A stretch of DNA of 64,000 bases from NCBI RefSeq assembly GCF_037325665.1, contig NC_090261.1:63907411-63971410 (forward strand), written 5' to 3'. The translations under genes and the position numbers were made by a program. The stretch is from Littorina saxatilis. Its lineage: Eukaryota; Mollusca; Gastropoda; Littorinimorpha; Littorinidae. Below, one piece after another: positions 11,901 to 25,400 of this stretch; positions within the stretch are counted from its first letter, which is position 1, and each line of letters begins with the position of its first letter. Below the pieces are notes generated by a model. The model did not search any database. It was not told the DNA's origin and worked only from the letters and a program-made list of their open reading frames with translations.

Positions 11901-14900
11901 CCAAATTTCACACACTGGAAGGTTCGGATAATTTTTAAACTAGATGAAAGTTTTGTGCGCCCGCATTAAATTTTACGGTCAAAACAGGGTCATGTTCAGG
12001 GTCAAAAAAGTAACATGACCTTTTTCTCAAACTTTTCTGAAGAAATATCTGTGAAACTTAACACACTTTCAGGGTTGGATTACCTTCAGATATTCATGAT
12101 ACAAGTTATATTGATTTTCGTCCAATGTCAAGGTCATAGCGGGGTATAATTCAGGTATAACAAGAGGGAAATGACCTTTTCTCAAACGTGTTTGAAGGAA
12201 AGTCTCATTCACAAACCTTCTGATCTTCTATTTTCCAGGCCTTACTCGAGTTTGATTGACTTTCAAATTCAAGGTCACAGAGAGGTCAAGTTAGAGTCAG
12301 AAATGAAAAAAAGAGTTTTCTTCAAATTTTGTAGAAGCTCAATCATTGAAACATTGCACACTGTTAGGGGTTGATGACCTTCAGACATGACCCGATTTTG
12401 TTTGACCCACATTAAATTTCAAAATCACGAAGAGGTTCAGTTCTTGTAGTTATCCAACCTCTCCAAACTGTTCAAAATGCTGCAGCCCGCATCATCTTTA
12501 GGTCAAAGAAAACACAGCATGTCACTCCCCTGCTATACACACTCCACTGGCTGCCGGTGGAACAGCGTATCAAGTACAAAGTCGCTTGTCTGTGTTTCAA
12601 GGTCTTCTCAGGAAGTGCCCCTCAGTACCTTTCTGAACTCCTGTACATATACACCCCATCACGCACACTCAGATCATCCGCTGACACCAGGCTACTGAAA
12701 GTTGAACGCTTCAACAGGAAGCAGCACGGAGCAAGAAGCTTCTGTTGTGCTGCACCACCACTCTGGAACTCTCTTCCCTTCTATGTCAGACACTGCACCT
12801 CTCAGCTCTTTTAAACAACAGTTGAAAACTTTCTTTTTCACAGAATATTACACCAACCTGGCCTAATGTCTTCTTCATTCCATTTCTGCACATACTCCTC
12901 TCCCATAAAGTTGTTATGATTGTTGAGAGTGTTAGCTGTGTATGTTTGTATATATATATAGTGTGTGTTGCATATATGATTATTGTGTGAACAGTACATG
13001 TGGTGATTTGTGTCTGTATGATTAATTTGTTTTATGTAGGTTGTACTTATAATTGTTCTATTCTGTATATATGTTCTTTTGTAAAGGGCCCAGAGCCATA
13101 GGTTAGGCATTTAAAAATGTCCAGTTATTATTATTATTATTATAAGAACGTTTTTGTGGCGAGGTCTTTGCAACGTCATACACTTCCAGTGATTGCAGAC
13201 AGCCAGACATGAACCAGGTCTGGTATTTCCTTGTCAAATTTCAAGGTCACAATGTGAACGAGTTCGGATTTATCCGAATTAAATTATAATTTTCTTGAAT
13301 ATTCATAGAGCTTGATCAGCAAAATATGATTCGTTTCTGATTTAGGTTACACATAACAAGGGTGAGTTGTATGAGCATTTGTTTCCAAAGAGTTGGTCAG
13401 TTGAAAGTCACGCATTGAATGTCTTTACAAAGAATCTTGGACCTGAGACGTATGAGTATTGGTCATTCATGTTGCCTCGTTTATTTCCAGACATAGACGA
13501 GTGTGTGAGTGCCCCCTGTCAGAACGGTGGTACCTGTATAGATCAGGTCAACGGCTACCTGTGTCAGTGTGCACACGGTTATACAGACCTACAGTGTCAG
13601 ACAGGTAGGAACCAGTATTCAAGAAATCATCGATTTATAAATGTATTTAAGTCATCAAACGAGCATGCAAGTGTTGACAAATAAGAATTAATTCCTGCGT
13701 CGATTTTTGACGGGAAAGAAACCAAGCTGATTTCTGATGTTTAAATATTTGCAAGCCCATTGCTAAAATATGTTTTCCTTTGTTGCAAACGGCCGCTGTG
13801 AGGCCATAATTATGCTGGACACGTTTGTAGGGACGATGTTGCAGATACAATTTATATTACAAGATGTCCGTCTTATCCTGCACGTGTGAGTCGATAGCTT
13901 CACTGTATAGTTATACCAGCAGCCCTCAAAGTCCAAACAATTGTGCACTAGCCAAAGGCTAGTTGTTCTGAACATGTACTAGCCAGAGAGCAAACTTTAC
14001 TAGCCAAACCAACAATTAGTTTCAGTATCCTTTACTCGCATTTGGCGAGTAGATTAACATATCTACTCGCCAGTTAAGCTTACATGTTTCTACTCGCCAT
14101 GGCGAGTAAAATACTCGTTGTTGTCTTTCTGTCCATTGTTTTGTGTGGTGATGGTAATGATTCGTTGTTGTCTCTCTGTCCATTGTTTTGTGTGGTGATG
14201 GTAATGATTCGTTGTTGTCTTTCTGTCCATTGTTGTGTGTGGTGATGGTAATGATTCGTTGTTGTCTTTCTGTCCATTGTTGTGTGTGGTGATGGTAATG
14301 ATTCGTTGTTGTCTTTGTGTCCATTGGTTTGTGTGGTGATGGTAATGATTCGTTGTTGTCTTTCTGTCCATTGTTGTGTGTGGTGATGGTAATGATTCGT
14401 TGTTGTCTTTCTGTCCATTGTTTTGTGTGGTGATGGTCATGATTCGTTGTTGTCTTTCTGTCCATTGTTGTGTGTGGTGATGGTAATGATTCGTTGTTGT
14501 CTTTCTGTCCATTGTTTTGTGTGGTGATGGTAATGATTCGTTGTTGTCTTTCTGTCAATTGTTGTGTGTGGTGATGGTAATGATTCGTTGTTGTCTTTCT
14601 GTCCATTGTTGTGTGTGGTGATGGTAATGATTCGTTGTTGTCTCTCTGTCCATTGTTTTGTGTGGTGATGGTGATGATTCGTTGTTGTCTTTCTGTCCAT
14701 TGTTTTGTGTGGTGATGGTAATGATTCGTTGTTGTCTTTCTGTCCATTGTTTTGTGTGGTGATGGTAATGATTCGTTGTTGTCTTTCTGTCCATTGGTTT
14801 GTGTGGTGATGGTGATGATTCGTTGTTGTCTCTCTGTCCATTGTTGTGTGTGGTGATGGTCATGATTCGTTGTTGTCTTTCTGTCCATTGGTTTGTGTGG

Positions 14901-17900
14901 TGATGGTCATGATTCGTTGTTGTCTTTCTGTCCATTGTTGTGTGTGGTGATGGTAATGATTCGTTGTTGTCTTTCTGTCCATTGTTTTGTGTGGTGATGG
15001 TAATGATTCGTTGTTGTCTTTCTGTCCATTGTTTTGTGTGGTGATGGTAATGATTCGTTGTTGTCTTTCTGTCCATTGGTTTGTGTGGTGATGGTGATGA
15101 TTCGTTGTTGTCTCTCTGTCCATTGTTGTGTGTGGTGATGGTCATGATTCGTTGTTGTCTTTCTGTCCATTGTTTTGTGTGGTGATGGTAATGATTCGTT
15201 GTTGTCTTTCTGTCAATTGGTTTGTGTGGTGATGGTGATGATTCGTTGTTGTCTTTCTGTCAATTGTTTTGTGTGGTGATGGTCATGATTCGTTGTTGTC
15301 TTTCTGTCCATTGTTGTGTGTGGTGATGGTCATGATTCGTTGTTGTCTTTCTGTCAATTGTTTTGTGTGGTGATGGTAATGATTCGATGTTGCCTTTCTG
15401 TCCATTGGTTTGTGTGGTGATGGTAATGATTCGTTGTTGTCTTTCTGTCAATTGTTTTATGTGGTTACCGCTACCTTGAGATCAGATAGTATGTTCTTAA
15501 TACTTTTCCAGACATAGACGAGTGTGTGAGTGCCCCTTGTCAGAATGGTGGTACCTGTGTAGATCAGGTCAACGGCTACCTGTGTCAGTGTGCACCTGGA
15601 TATACAGACCTACAGTGTCAGACAGGTATGTATAAGGTGGAGTCTGTTTTCTTCGAAAACTCTGCGGTTCTTAAAAATAAAATGTAAATTACATAGCCAC
15701 AATTTCAAATCTTCTTTTACCCCTCTGTTTAACCGGATCCTGAAATGAGGCGCTGCCACCCCAATTGTCGGATCAATGAGTCTTCTCAAAAATGGTCTGC
15801 CTGGCAATACAACTGCGCAGGTAAAGTGAAGGAGGCCGATGATTGACTGAAGCTCTCTAAGGGTGGCTTTGGTTTTCTGTAACAAGTTCTGTATCTCTTG
15901 AGCGCACTTCTGCAGTTTATCCAGAGGTAGTCTTACTTCATGGGCTAGTGAGTCGATTTCATACCCTACGCAAGACATAGTTGTGTTGGGTGGAAAAGTT
16001 TTTTCTGGTGCCATTGGTAGTCCAATGTCACAGCACATGGCTGAAAATTTGTTCAGCTGAAATTGCCCAACTTCTCTCGACACGGAAACCAGAAAAAAAT
16101 CATCTAGCATATGTAGCAGGTTAATGCCTAGCTTTGTTTTGCCTATCCCTTCAATTGCGGTGCTACATGACTCAAAGATCTGACATGAGGATGAGCACCC
16201 CATTTGTACAGCCCGATCGACATAGTACATACCATCCCAGCAAAACATGAATAAGTGATGAGCACCCCATTTGTACAGCCCGATCGACATAGTACATACC
16301 ATCCCAGCAAAACATGAATAAGTGATGAGCACCCCATTTGTACAGCCCGATCGACATAGTACATACCATCCCAGCAAATCATGAATAAGTGATGAGCACC
16401 CCATTTGTACAGCCCGATCGACATAGTACATACCATCCCAGCAAATCATGAATAAGTGATGAGCACCCCATTTGTACAGCCCGATCGACATAGTACATAC
16501 CATCCCAGCAAAACATGAATCAGTGAGGAGCACCCCATTTGTACAGCCCGATTGACATAGTACATATCATCCCAGCAAAACATGAATCAGTGAGGAGCAC
16601 CCCATTTGTACAGCCCGATCGACATAGTACATATCATCCCAGCAAAACATGAATAAGGGATGAGCACCCCATTTGTACAGCCCGATCGACATAGTACATA
16701 CCATCCCAGCAAAACATGAATAAGTGATGAGCACCCCATTTGTACAGCCCGATCGACATAGTACATACCATCCCAGCAAAACATGAATAAGTGATGAGCA
16801 CCCCATTTGTACAGCCCGATCGACATAGTACATACCATCCCAGCAAAACATGAATAAGTGATGAGCACCCCATTTGTACAGCCCGATCGACATAGTACAT
16901 ATCATCCCAGCAAAATATGAATAAGTGATGAGCACCCCATTTGTACAGCCCGATCGACATAGTACATATCATCCCAGCAAAATATGAATAAGTGATGAGC
17001 ACCCCATTTGTACAGCCCGATCGACATGGTACATACCATCCCAGCAAAACATGAATAAGTGATGAGCACCCCATTTGTACAGCCCGATCGACATAGTACA
17101 TGCCATCCCAGCAAAACATGAATAAGTGATGAGCACCCCATTTGTACAGCCCGATCGACATAGTACATACCATCCCAGCAAAACATGAATAAGTGATGAG
17201 CACCCCATTTGTACAGCCCGATCGACATAGTACATACCATCCCAGCAAAACATGAATAAGTGATGAGCACCCCATTTGTACAGCCCGATCGACATAGTAC
17301 ATACCATCCCAGCAAAACATGAATAAGTGATGAGCACCCCATTTGTACAGCCCGATCGACATAGTACATATCATCCCAGCAAAACATGAATAAGTGATGA
17401 GCACCCCATTTGTACAGCCCGATCGACATAGTACATACCATCCCAGCAAAACATGAATAAGTGATGAGCACCCCATTTGTACAGCCCGATCGACATAGTA
17501 CATATCATCCCAGCAAAATATGAATAAGTGATGAGCACCCCATTTGTACAGCCCGATCGACATGGTACATACCATCCCAGCAAAACATGAATAAGTGATG
17601 AGCACCAAAAATTCACCAAATCTTCTGGCGAACGAGTGGCCAGAGATCAGGAAATTAGCCCAAGCTTTATTTTCTTCGAGTTCGACTCCCGCACTATTAC
17701 GAAGGCACGCCATCACGGAAAGCGTCACTAGAAAACCCGTGAGTTCACTCGAAACAAAGTTGACAAAATACCAGCTATTCGTGAATGGAATTGAGCAAAC
17801 TTACACGACTGGTACTAACTAGCAACAAAGAATAAGAAAAAAATACTCAACGCTGGAAAGTCGGTAAAACGGCATAAAACGCCACCAAATTTCGAAGAGC

Positions 17901-19373
17901 TGTATTTTCGCTTGTAGCTGCTTTCGAGTGGTGGGCGGAAGTGACCTTTTAGGATTTGCATCTTGGTTAGTTAATGAAAACTTGGATTGGATATGGATTT
18001 AACATCTTACTGCCTACTCATAGAATTTAAAAAAAAACCATCAGAAATATTTTTCCACATAAATTATATTCAGGAAAGCTATTCAAATCCCGAGAAAGGG
18101 CGATTTCATGCAAGTCAGTCCCAGCACAAACTTCAAAGCGTCACGTCTTGATTACATTCTGTGTTAATGCTGGGACTAGATATGATATTCACAGAAAGCG
18201 TTACTTAGCTCACGTCTTGATTACATTCTGTGTTAATGCTGGGACTATAGATATGATATTCACAGAAAGCGTTACTTAGCTCACGTCTTGATCACATGCT
18301 GTGTTAATGCTGGGACTAGATATGATATTCACAGAAAGCGTTACTTAGCTCACGTCTTGATCACATGCTGTGTTAATGCTGGGACTAGATATGATATTCA
18401 CAGAAAGCGTTACTTAGCTCACGTCTTGGTCACATGCTGTGTTAATGCTGGGACTAGATATGATATTCACAGAAAGCGTTACTTAGCTCACGTCTTGATC
18501 ACATGCTGTGTTAATGCTGGGACTAGATATGATATTCACAGAAAGCATTACTTAGCTCACGTCTTGATCACATGCTGTGTTAATGCTGGGACTAGATATG
18601 ATATTCACAAAAAGCGTTACTTAGTTTTAGCTTAGAGATAATGACACGAACACAGCGGGAAGTTTTGCCCGACAGTCGCTGTGAAACTTGTCTCGTGCAG
18701 ACGTGGACGAGTGTGTGAGCGCGCCGTGTCAACATGGCGGCGTGTGTGTGGATCAAGTCAACAGGTTCCGCTGTGTGTGTCCCCCTGGATACACCGACAC
18801 GGTGTGTGGCACAGGTAGGCAGCAATCAGCACAGGTATAGAACACCGTGTGTGGCACAGGTAGGCAGCAATCAGCACAGGTATAGATCACTGAGTTGTAG
18901 GTATAGAACACTAAGTTTACTTTAGGTAGAGAACACTGAGCATAGCAATGGACAATCTTAGAATTATTCCAGAAAGCACTGGGCACTGAGCCCTGGAATA
19001 CAGCACTGATCAGAGATAGAAAACGTGTAGTATAGAAGGCCGATTTTTAGAACTAAATAAAAAGAGCAAAATATAAACAGAAAACGTACCAGAACAAATT
19101 TTAAAGCTCCCCAAAAACGGACAAAATAAAATTAATCAGATGAAGAAAAAGAGTGAAACTTCAACCCAAAACTGACTGTGCTGCTATTTCCCCGAGACAG
19201 ATGTTGACGAGTGTGCCAGCAGGCCGTGTCAACATGGCGGCTCATGCACCGATCGGATCGGAACTTACAACTGTACATGCGCGCCAGGATTCAGGGGAGT
19301 GAACTGTCAAGTTGGTACGTGTTTGTTTTGCCTCATGTAAACGTTATTCTGTTTTCGATATCTTATTCTTGAA

Positions 19374-19413
<40 letters not shown>

Positions 19414-22400
19414 TGTGTCTGTCTGTGTCTGTGTGTGCGTGTGCGTGTGTGTGTCATGTCGGCGTGCACTACTGGGCGGTTTTGCACGTCCTATTTCCAG
19501 GCGTTGACCATTGTGCGTCTTCCCCTTGTCTGAATGGCGGCGTGTGCACCAACGGTTTCCATGGCTACACGTGTAGTTGCCAGGGCAACTGGAAGGGCAA
19601 AAACTGCGGCGTGCTGCTGCAAACCGGCACGTTCAACCCCGCCGTCAATCACGTGCAGGTCAGATAGTAGGCTTATTTAGTACAGGCTTTTTTCAACCAA
19701 CCACATTCGTTTCGTGCCATATAAGGAAGTGCTACATCACAAATGTTGCGTACACGTCATTTCCGGTTGGCGGTGAAACGAAGTTCACACCAAAAACACA
19801 AACGACTTTCGCTGATTTGGGCGATTCTACGAATCTACTTTCGTTGACTTTGTCATCATGTTTTGGTTATTTCTGTATGGAAACCTTTAATCTATTGGAT
19901 ATAGGTTACCTGATCGTTACTTTAACTGTTCATATCTTCCTACTTTGAGGTCTGGAGTGGACGCTAACGTCGATCTTTCACTGCATTTCTGTAGCATACA
20001 TTTGCCTAGGTTGCGCTTGGGAAAATCAAAGATGGCGGCCCGGAGCTGGTTGCTGCTTCACGAATTTAGAGTTCTATTTCTTCCCTAATATAAATAGAAT
20101 ACTTATATTAATAGGGCAGACCTTAATTTGTGAACTGTATCACTTTGAACAGTTATAACTTGTATGAGTAGAGCTTCGGGTTGCAAATTAATCGCACATA
20201 ACACACATCGCACATCGCGCTTCTTCTGCGAACAGAACTTCTCTGCTGGCGTCAGTCTAAACCGCAACACTTTTTAACACGCACTGTTGAGTTTCGTTGT
20301 GCGCGCGCATCCCAGCGGGCAAGAGAAAATGAGGTGGTGAAGAGAAAGTGGTGGGCTTTGTTCTTGTCTTTAAATCTAGCTAGTCACGTGACGCTCTCTG
20401 TAACGCTATTTGATAATTACCCACTTCTCTTTCTGAGTTTTATAACGTGCGATGTGTCTCTTCAGGTGACACGATTGTAAAGTGTTCTCTGCGCATAAGC
20501 ATGATTAACTTTCAAACGAGCCAGCAATTACATGTTACACACCCTCACAAACTCTTGCGAAGTCATTTTGTGTGACTTTTCTTACTTCTGCCTTGTTACA
20601 TCTAGTCAAGTTTTGACTAAATGTTTTAACATAGAGGGGGAATTGAGACGAGGGTCGTGGTGTATGTGTGTGTGTGTGTGTGTCTGTGTGTGTCTGTGTG
20701 TGTCTGTGTCTGTGCGTGTGTGTGTGTGCAGAGCGATTCAGAGTAAACTACTGGACCGATCTTTATGCTAGCGGCGGACTACGTTCAGTTTCATTCTGTG
20801 AGTTCCACAGCTTGACTAAATGTAGTAATTTCGCCTTACGCGACTTGTTAAATATTGCTTACGTCTTTAATTATCACTAAAAGCTCTGTAAGCCTCTCGC
20901 GAACAGACACACACACAGACACAAGTCGTATATATACATAGATATATATAGATGTGACTGAATCCATCCAAAACCCAACACACACAGACCTTGACAGACA
21001 GACACATAGACACACAAGTGCGCATACCGTGTGATTTGTGCCAACTGTATCTCACGTGTATTTGTATGACCTGTATGACAGACGTGGCCGGGCCTGTCCC
21101 AGTCTCTGAGTCAGCAACACGCGTGTCCTCGCGCTGCCTACAGTGACTGTCACTGCGTCATCGCACGTAACATGCACGTGCCCTCGTCAGACAGTGATGA
21201 CGCCAGTCGTTCCGCACGTGACGCCCTCGCCACGCTTATTGGCTTGCCCATAGGTGAGACATAGATACTGGTTGACCACTTGGTTTGAAAGAGTGTCGCA
21301 CTTTTGGAATATGCGCATGCAGTAGGCCTCTATTGTGCAGCTGAGTCTGTTCGATCACCAACCACACGTGATGAAATGAGCCATTGTAGCTCTCTGAACG
21401 TTTGGCAATTCTTCTAGTCTCGCTGAATTAGCTACAGGAGTCTTCTTATTCTTCTCATGGGCTGAAACTTCACATGCTCTGGTGTATTTTGCACGAGTGT
21501 GATTTTACATGTATGACCATGTTTACCCCGCCGATTCTGGGGGGTTGCACGCTTGGTATTTTCGAGTTTCTATAGCCCACTGTGTTCTGACATGGATTAC
21601 AATCTCTTTTCCGTGCGCATTTGCAAAGAAACTACAATGGGAAGAAGGATAACTTCCTCATTGGGCATGCTTAGAAATGAGAATGGCTAAATACGAGTTA
21701 TTCCCCTTTTCTACATGCTGATCAGGCTGTCTCCTGCTTTGTCATGACTAGTACAGTCGATCTTTCTCATGCTGTGACTTGCTTTATTTTCACATTTTCG
21801 GTATGTAAAACAGCAAACACACACACACACACACACACACATACACTGAAGAAGTTTCCATTCTGATTCGGTTATTTTATTTGGTGCTATATGTTTGCTT
21901 CACATTGTTTCTTCTTTTACATTGCTTTGGATATCCCAATTCGCTAAACACATCCATAATGCATGCATGGCTCATTCGAAAGAGGGCAACTGAACAACTG
22001 ATGCCCAATAGCAATAAATACTGAACAACTGAACAATAAATAGCAATAAATGATGACAGTGCCAAGTTTTTAAGTACAAAGTGAAATCATGTGACTGGAC
22101 AAAGGCACAATTACAAAATACAAATAAAAAAATCGAGGCCCATTTTAATTAAGTTCTCAGCTCATGGGGAAGCATAAGGTGACCCTAGAAACCGAAATTA
22201 GGAGACCTCCCGCCCCCAGGGCAGACTACAAAAAAAAAAGGGGGGGGGGGGGCTAATTTGTGAAAAAGTATAAAAGGAATCAAAAACTGTATACATGTAT
22301 TTAGTTAATACCCCAAAAATTGTATAGTATATACAATGTCAGACCCTAAAGAAAGTTTGTTAGTCATTGCTTAGGCAAAAAAGCAAAATAGTCTGTTTAC

Positions 22401-25400
22401 GGTATCCCGACCAACCCTATTTTTTCCCCGCCAACCCTAGACTTTTTTTTTTTGGCATTTGGAGAAAAAGAAAGAAAAAAAATCAATTTTGTTCCTGTTT
22501 TTTTGCAAAATAATTTAAAAAGATGGTTATAAAAAAAAATTAAGAAAAGCCGACCTACCGACCCTCTTTTTGTGTGCCTATGTTACTGTGAACAGACTAA
22601 AAGGTACATGTATCACAAACAACACACCAGGGATGCTACTCCCCCCTTAAAAATAGCCATGAGTCATAGGTGTGACGTTTGAATCTTTTAGGTAAATAAA
22701 ACCATAGGCAATTGATCGGAAATATCAGTAAAAATCTTGTATATACTATACAATTTTTGGGGTATTAACAAAATACATGTATACAGTTTTTGTAAACAAG
22801 TTTATTATTTGTTTGCTTGGACCAATCCTCTTGCCGAAGAGTTTTACAATAAAAATTGATTTTACGTCAAAAATATCACAGGAATATCGAATGTTGAGGT
22901 AAGGCTGGGATAGCCAAGTTCAAGAATAACGGAAGGTGACTTGAATCTTTTTGAAAATGTATAAAAATATAGATGGTAGGCAATTCAAAATTAAAAAAAG
23001 GACTCTCGGAGCATGGACTTAATGAGTCAAAAATTAAAGAAGGCTCTATGAGCCGAAGTACATGTTTTGTCTATTGTCTTTTTTTATTTTGAATTCCCTA
23101 CCATCTGTATTTTGATACAATTTTGGACCCTCTTTGTACGGAGAGAGTTGGCAATTGTTAATCACATTCCCTCATCTCATTGACTCTCCTTCGGCTCCTT
23201 GGTAACATGCGTTCCCGTCTCTGCCAGGATTGGACACAGCAGCAGATAAACGGTAAATATGTAACAGGCATAAATGGCAAAATAGCTCGCCTCGCCTGAT
23301 AATATATGAGACAACTGTTCTATTACAAAGTCTTTCTTGGGAGGCTTGGCTAATTTACTCGCTCGTTTTACACGGGGTTCCATCGTTTTCTTTTCTAATC
23401 GGAAAACCTTGCTCCTCAGTTTGTTGACCTTCTGCCGAAGTTCCGCTTCACGAGGGGATGGGGAGGATGACGACTTTGATGCTTTACATCCTATGTCCTC
23501 CAGGATCGCCTGAATGTCATCTAAAAAAGAAAACACACACACAAAACACACATAAAATAACATAACCATAACAAGTTACAACCTGGAAGAAATTAAAACA
23601 CGTGTAATTAAATCACAAAATGAAAATAAACAATAGCGTAGGAAGGCAGGCCAGAAATGAAGTGTATTAGCAACTATGGATACGATGTGGAACAATGATG
23701 GAATTGACCTTGTTTGGTACTGAATGGGTGAGGCCATTAGAACTGTACCCACGGAATACGCGCTATATAAGCTTCATATTGATTGATTGATTGATTGATT
23801 AGGACAACAGTATCAGGTAAACTCCTCACACACCATGCCTCTTTCTTTCTTTCTTTATTTGGTGTTTAACGTCGTTTTCAACCACGAAACTTATATCGCG
23901 ACGGGGAATGGGGGGGGTGGGGGGGGGGGGGGAGATGGGAATAGAGCCACTTAATTGTTTCTTGTTACACCATGCCTCTAACAGGATATGTTTCCCATCT
24001 TTACGTGTGGGAACTACAGGTACAATTTCATCCATCCATGCATCTGCCCTATACAGCTTCTTCTTCTTCTTCTTCTTCTGCGTTCGTGGACTGAAACTCC
24101 CACGTGCACTCATTTTTTTTGCACAAGTGGAATTTTACGTGTATGACCGTTTTTACCCCGCCATTTAGGCAGCCATACGCCGCTTTCGGAGGAAGCATGC
24201 GGGGTATTTTTGTGTTTCTAAAACCCACCGAACTCTGACATGGATTACAGGATCTTTTTCGTGCGTACTTGGTCTTGTGCTTGCGTGTACACATGAAGGG
24301 GGATAAGTCACTAGCAGGTCTGCACATAAGTTGACCTGGGAGATCGGAAACATCTCCGCACTTAACCCACCAGGCGGCCGCGACCGGGATTCGAACCCTC
24401 GACCTTCCGAGTTAATAGACCGACGTCTTACCACCCCGCCACAGCGCCCGTCACCCTATACAGCAATTATCAACTATGTAATGGATGGGTTTAAACATTT
24501 TTTGATGTCAGGGTGTTCTACATGGTTAAAAATCTCTTACCTGGTTGAACAATTTGTGCATCAGGAGACAGGTCGGTGCTGGCTTCATTTGTAGCTACCC
24601 TTTGCGATGGTGGCTTCCTCCCACTAGCAACCTGCAAATGCACAGCTCTTTAACTGACAAACTCACAACCAACACCCAGTCACAATGAAACAATTCTCCC
24701 AATTTCATGGCATTGGTCTTAGGCCACACAAAAAAGTGTATGTTTCTGGTAAGGCAAAACAAAAAATAATCTGTTTACGGTATCCGGACCGACCCTATTT
24801 TTTTCCCACCGGCCCTAGACTTTTTGGGGGCATTAAAAAATAAAATTAAAATATTCAGATGGCTAAAATACAAAAATAAAAAGCCGACCTACCGACGCTA
24901 TTTTTGGGGGGCCTATGTTACCTTAAACAGACTTTTTTGTGGCCTAACATGACTAAAGGTGCAGATTTTTTTTCTAAACTTTTTTTTTTAAACCATCTTT
25001 TTAACTTATTTTGTTGAAAAACAGGAAAACAATTGATTTTCAAATACCCCTTTTATTTTTGAAAATGCAAAAAAAAAAGTCTAGGGTCGTCGGGAAAACA
25101 TAGGTAGGGTCAGGTGACCAGAAACATACAACTTTTTTGTTGTTGACGCCGACGCTATACTTTTTTTTTGCCATTTGGGGCTGTTTTTTTGCAAAATAAG
25201 TTCATCATATCATCATAATCAAGACGTCGATCCAAAATAAGTAACTTTTTTTTGTTGGCCTTATAATTTTTTTGCGCTAAATGCAAACAGGCATTATTTG
25301 ATGGGAACAATGCTGTTTTTTTCAATTCTTATCTGCCTCAAACTTGTCATTACTCAACCTGCATTTAATAGTGTGCTTCTTTGGTTTGCAAAAACCTAAA

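Noticed and set aside
14022-15451. Antisense frames of up to 288 codons (H-H-H-T, N-N-G-Q type)
   Set aside because: Products of the 47-bp minisatellite; several overlapping frames show the same cyclic peptide, as expected when the unit is not a multiple of three.
16143-17728. Long antisense frames over the 67-bp array
   Set aside because: Cyclic translation of the array. Only the non-repeated part at lower coordinates resembles a protein domain.
24386-24432. tRNA gene from box A/box B-like sequence on the minus strand
   Set aside because: No cloverleaf could be drawn beyond the promoter boxes, and the sequence continues into a SINE body with a (GAA)n tail.
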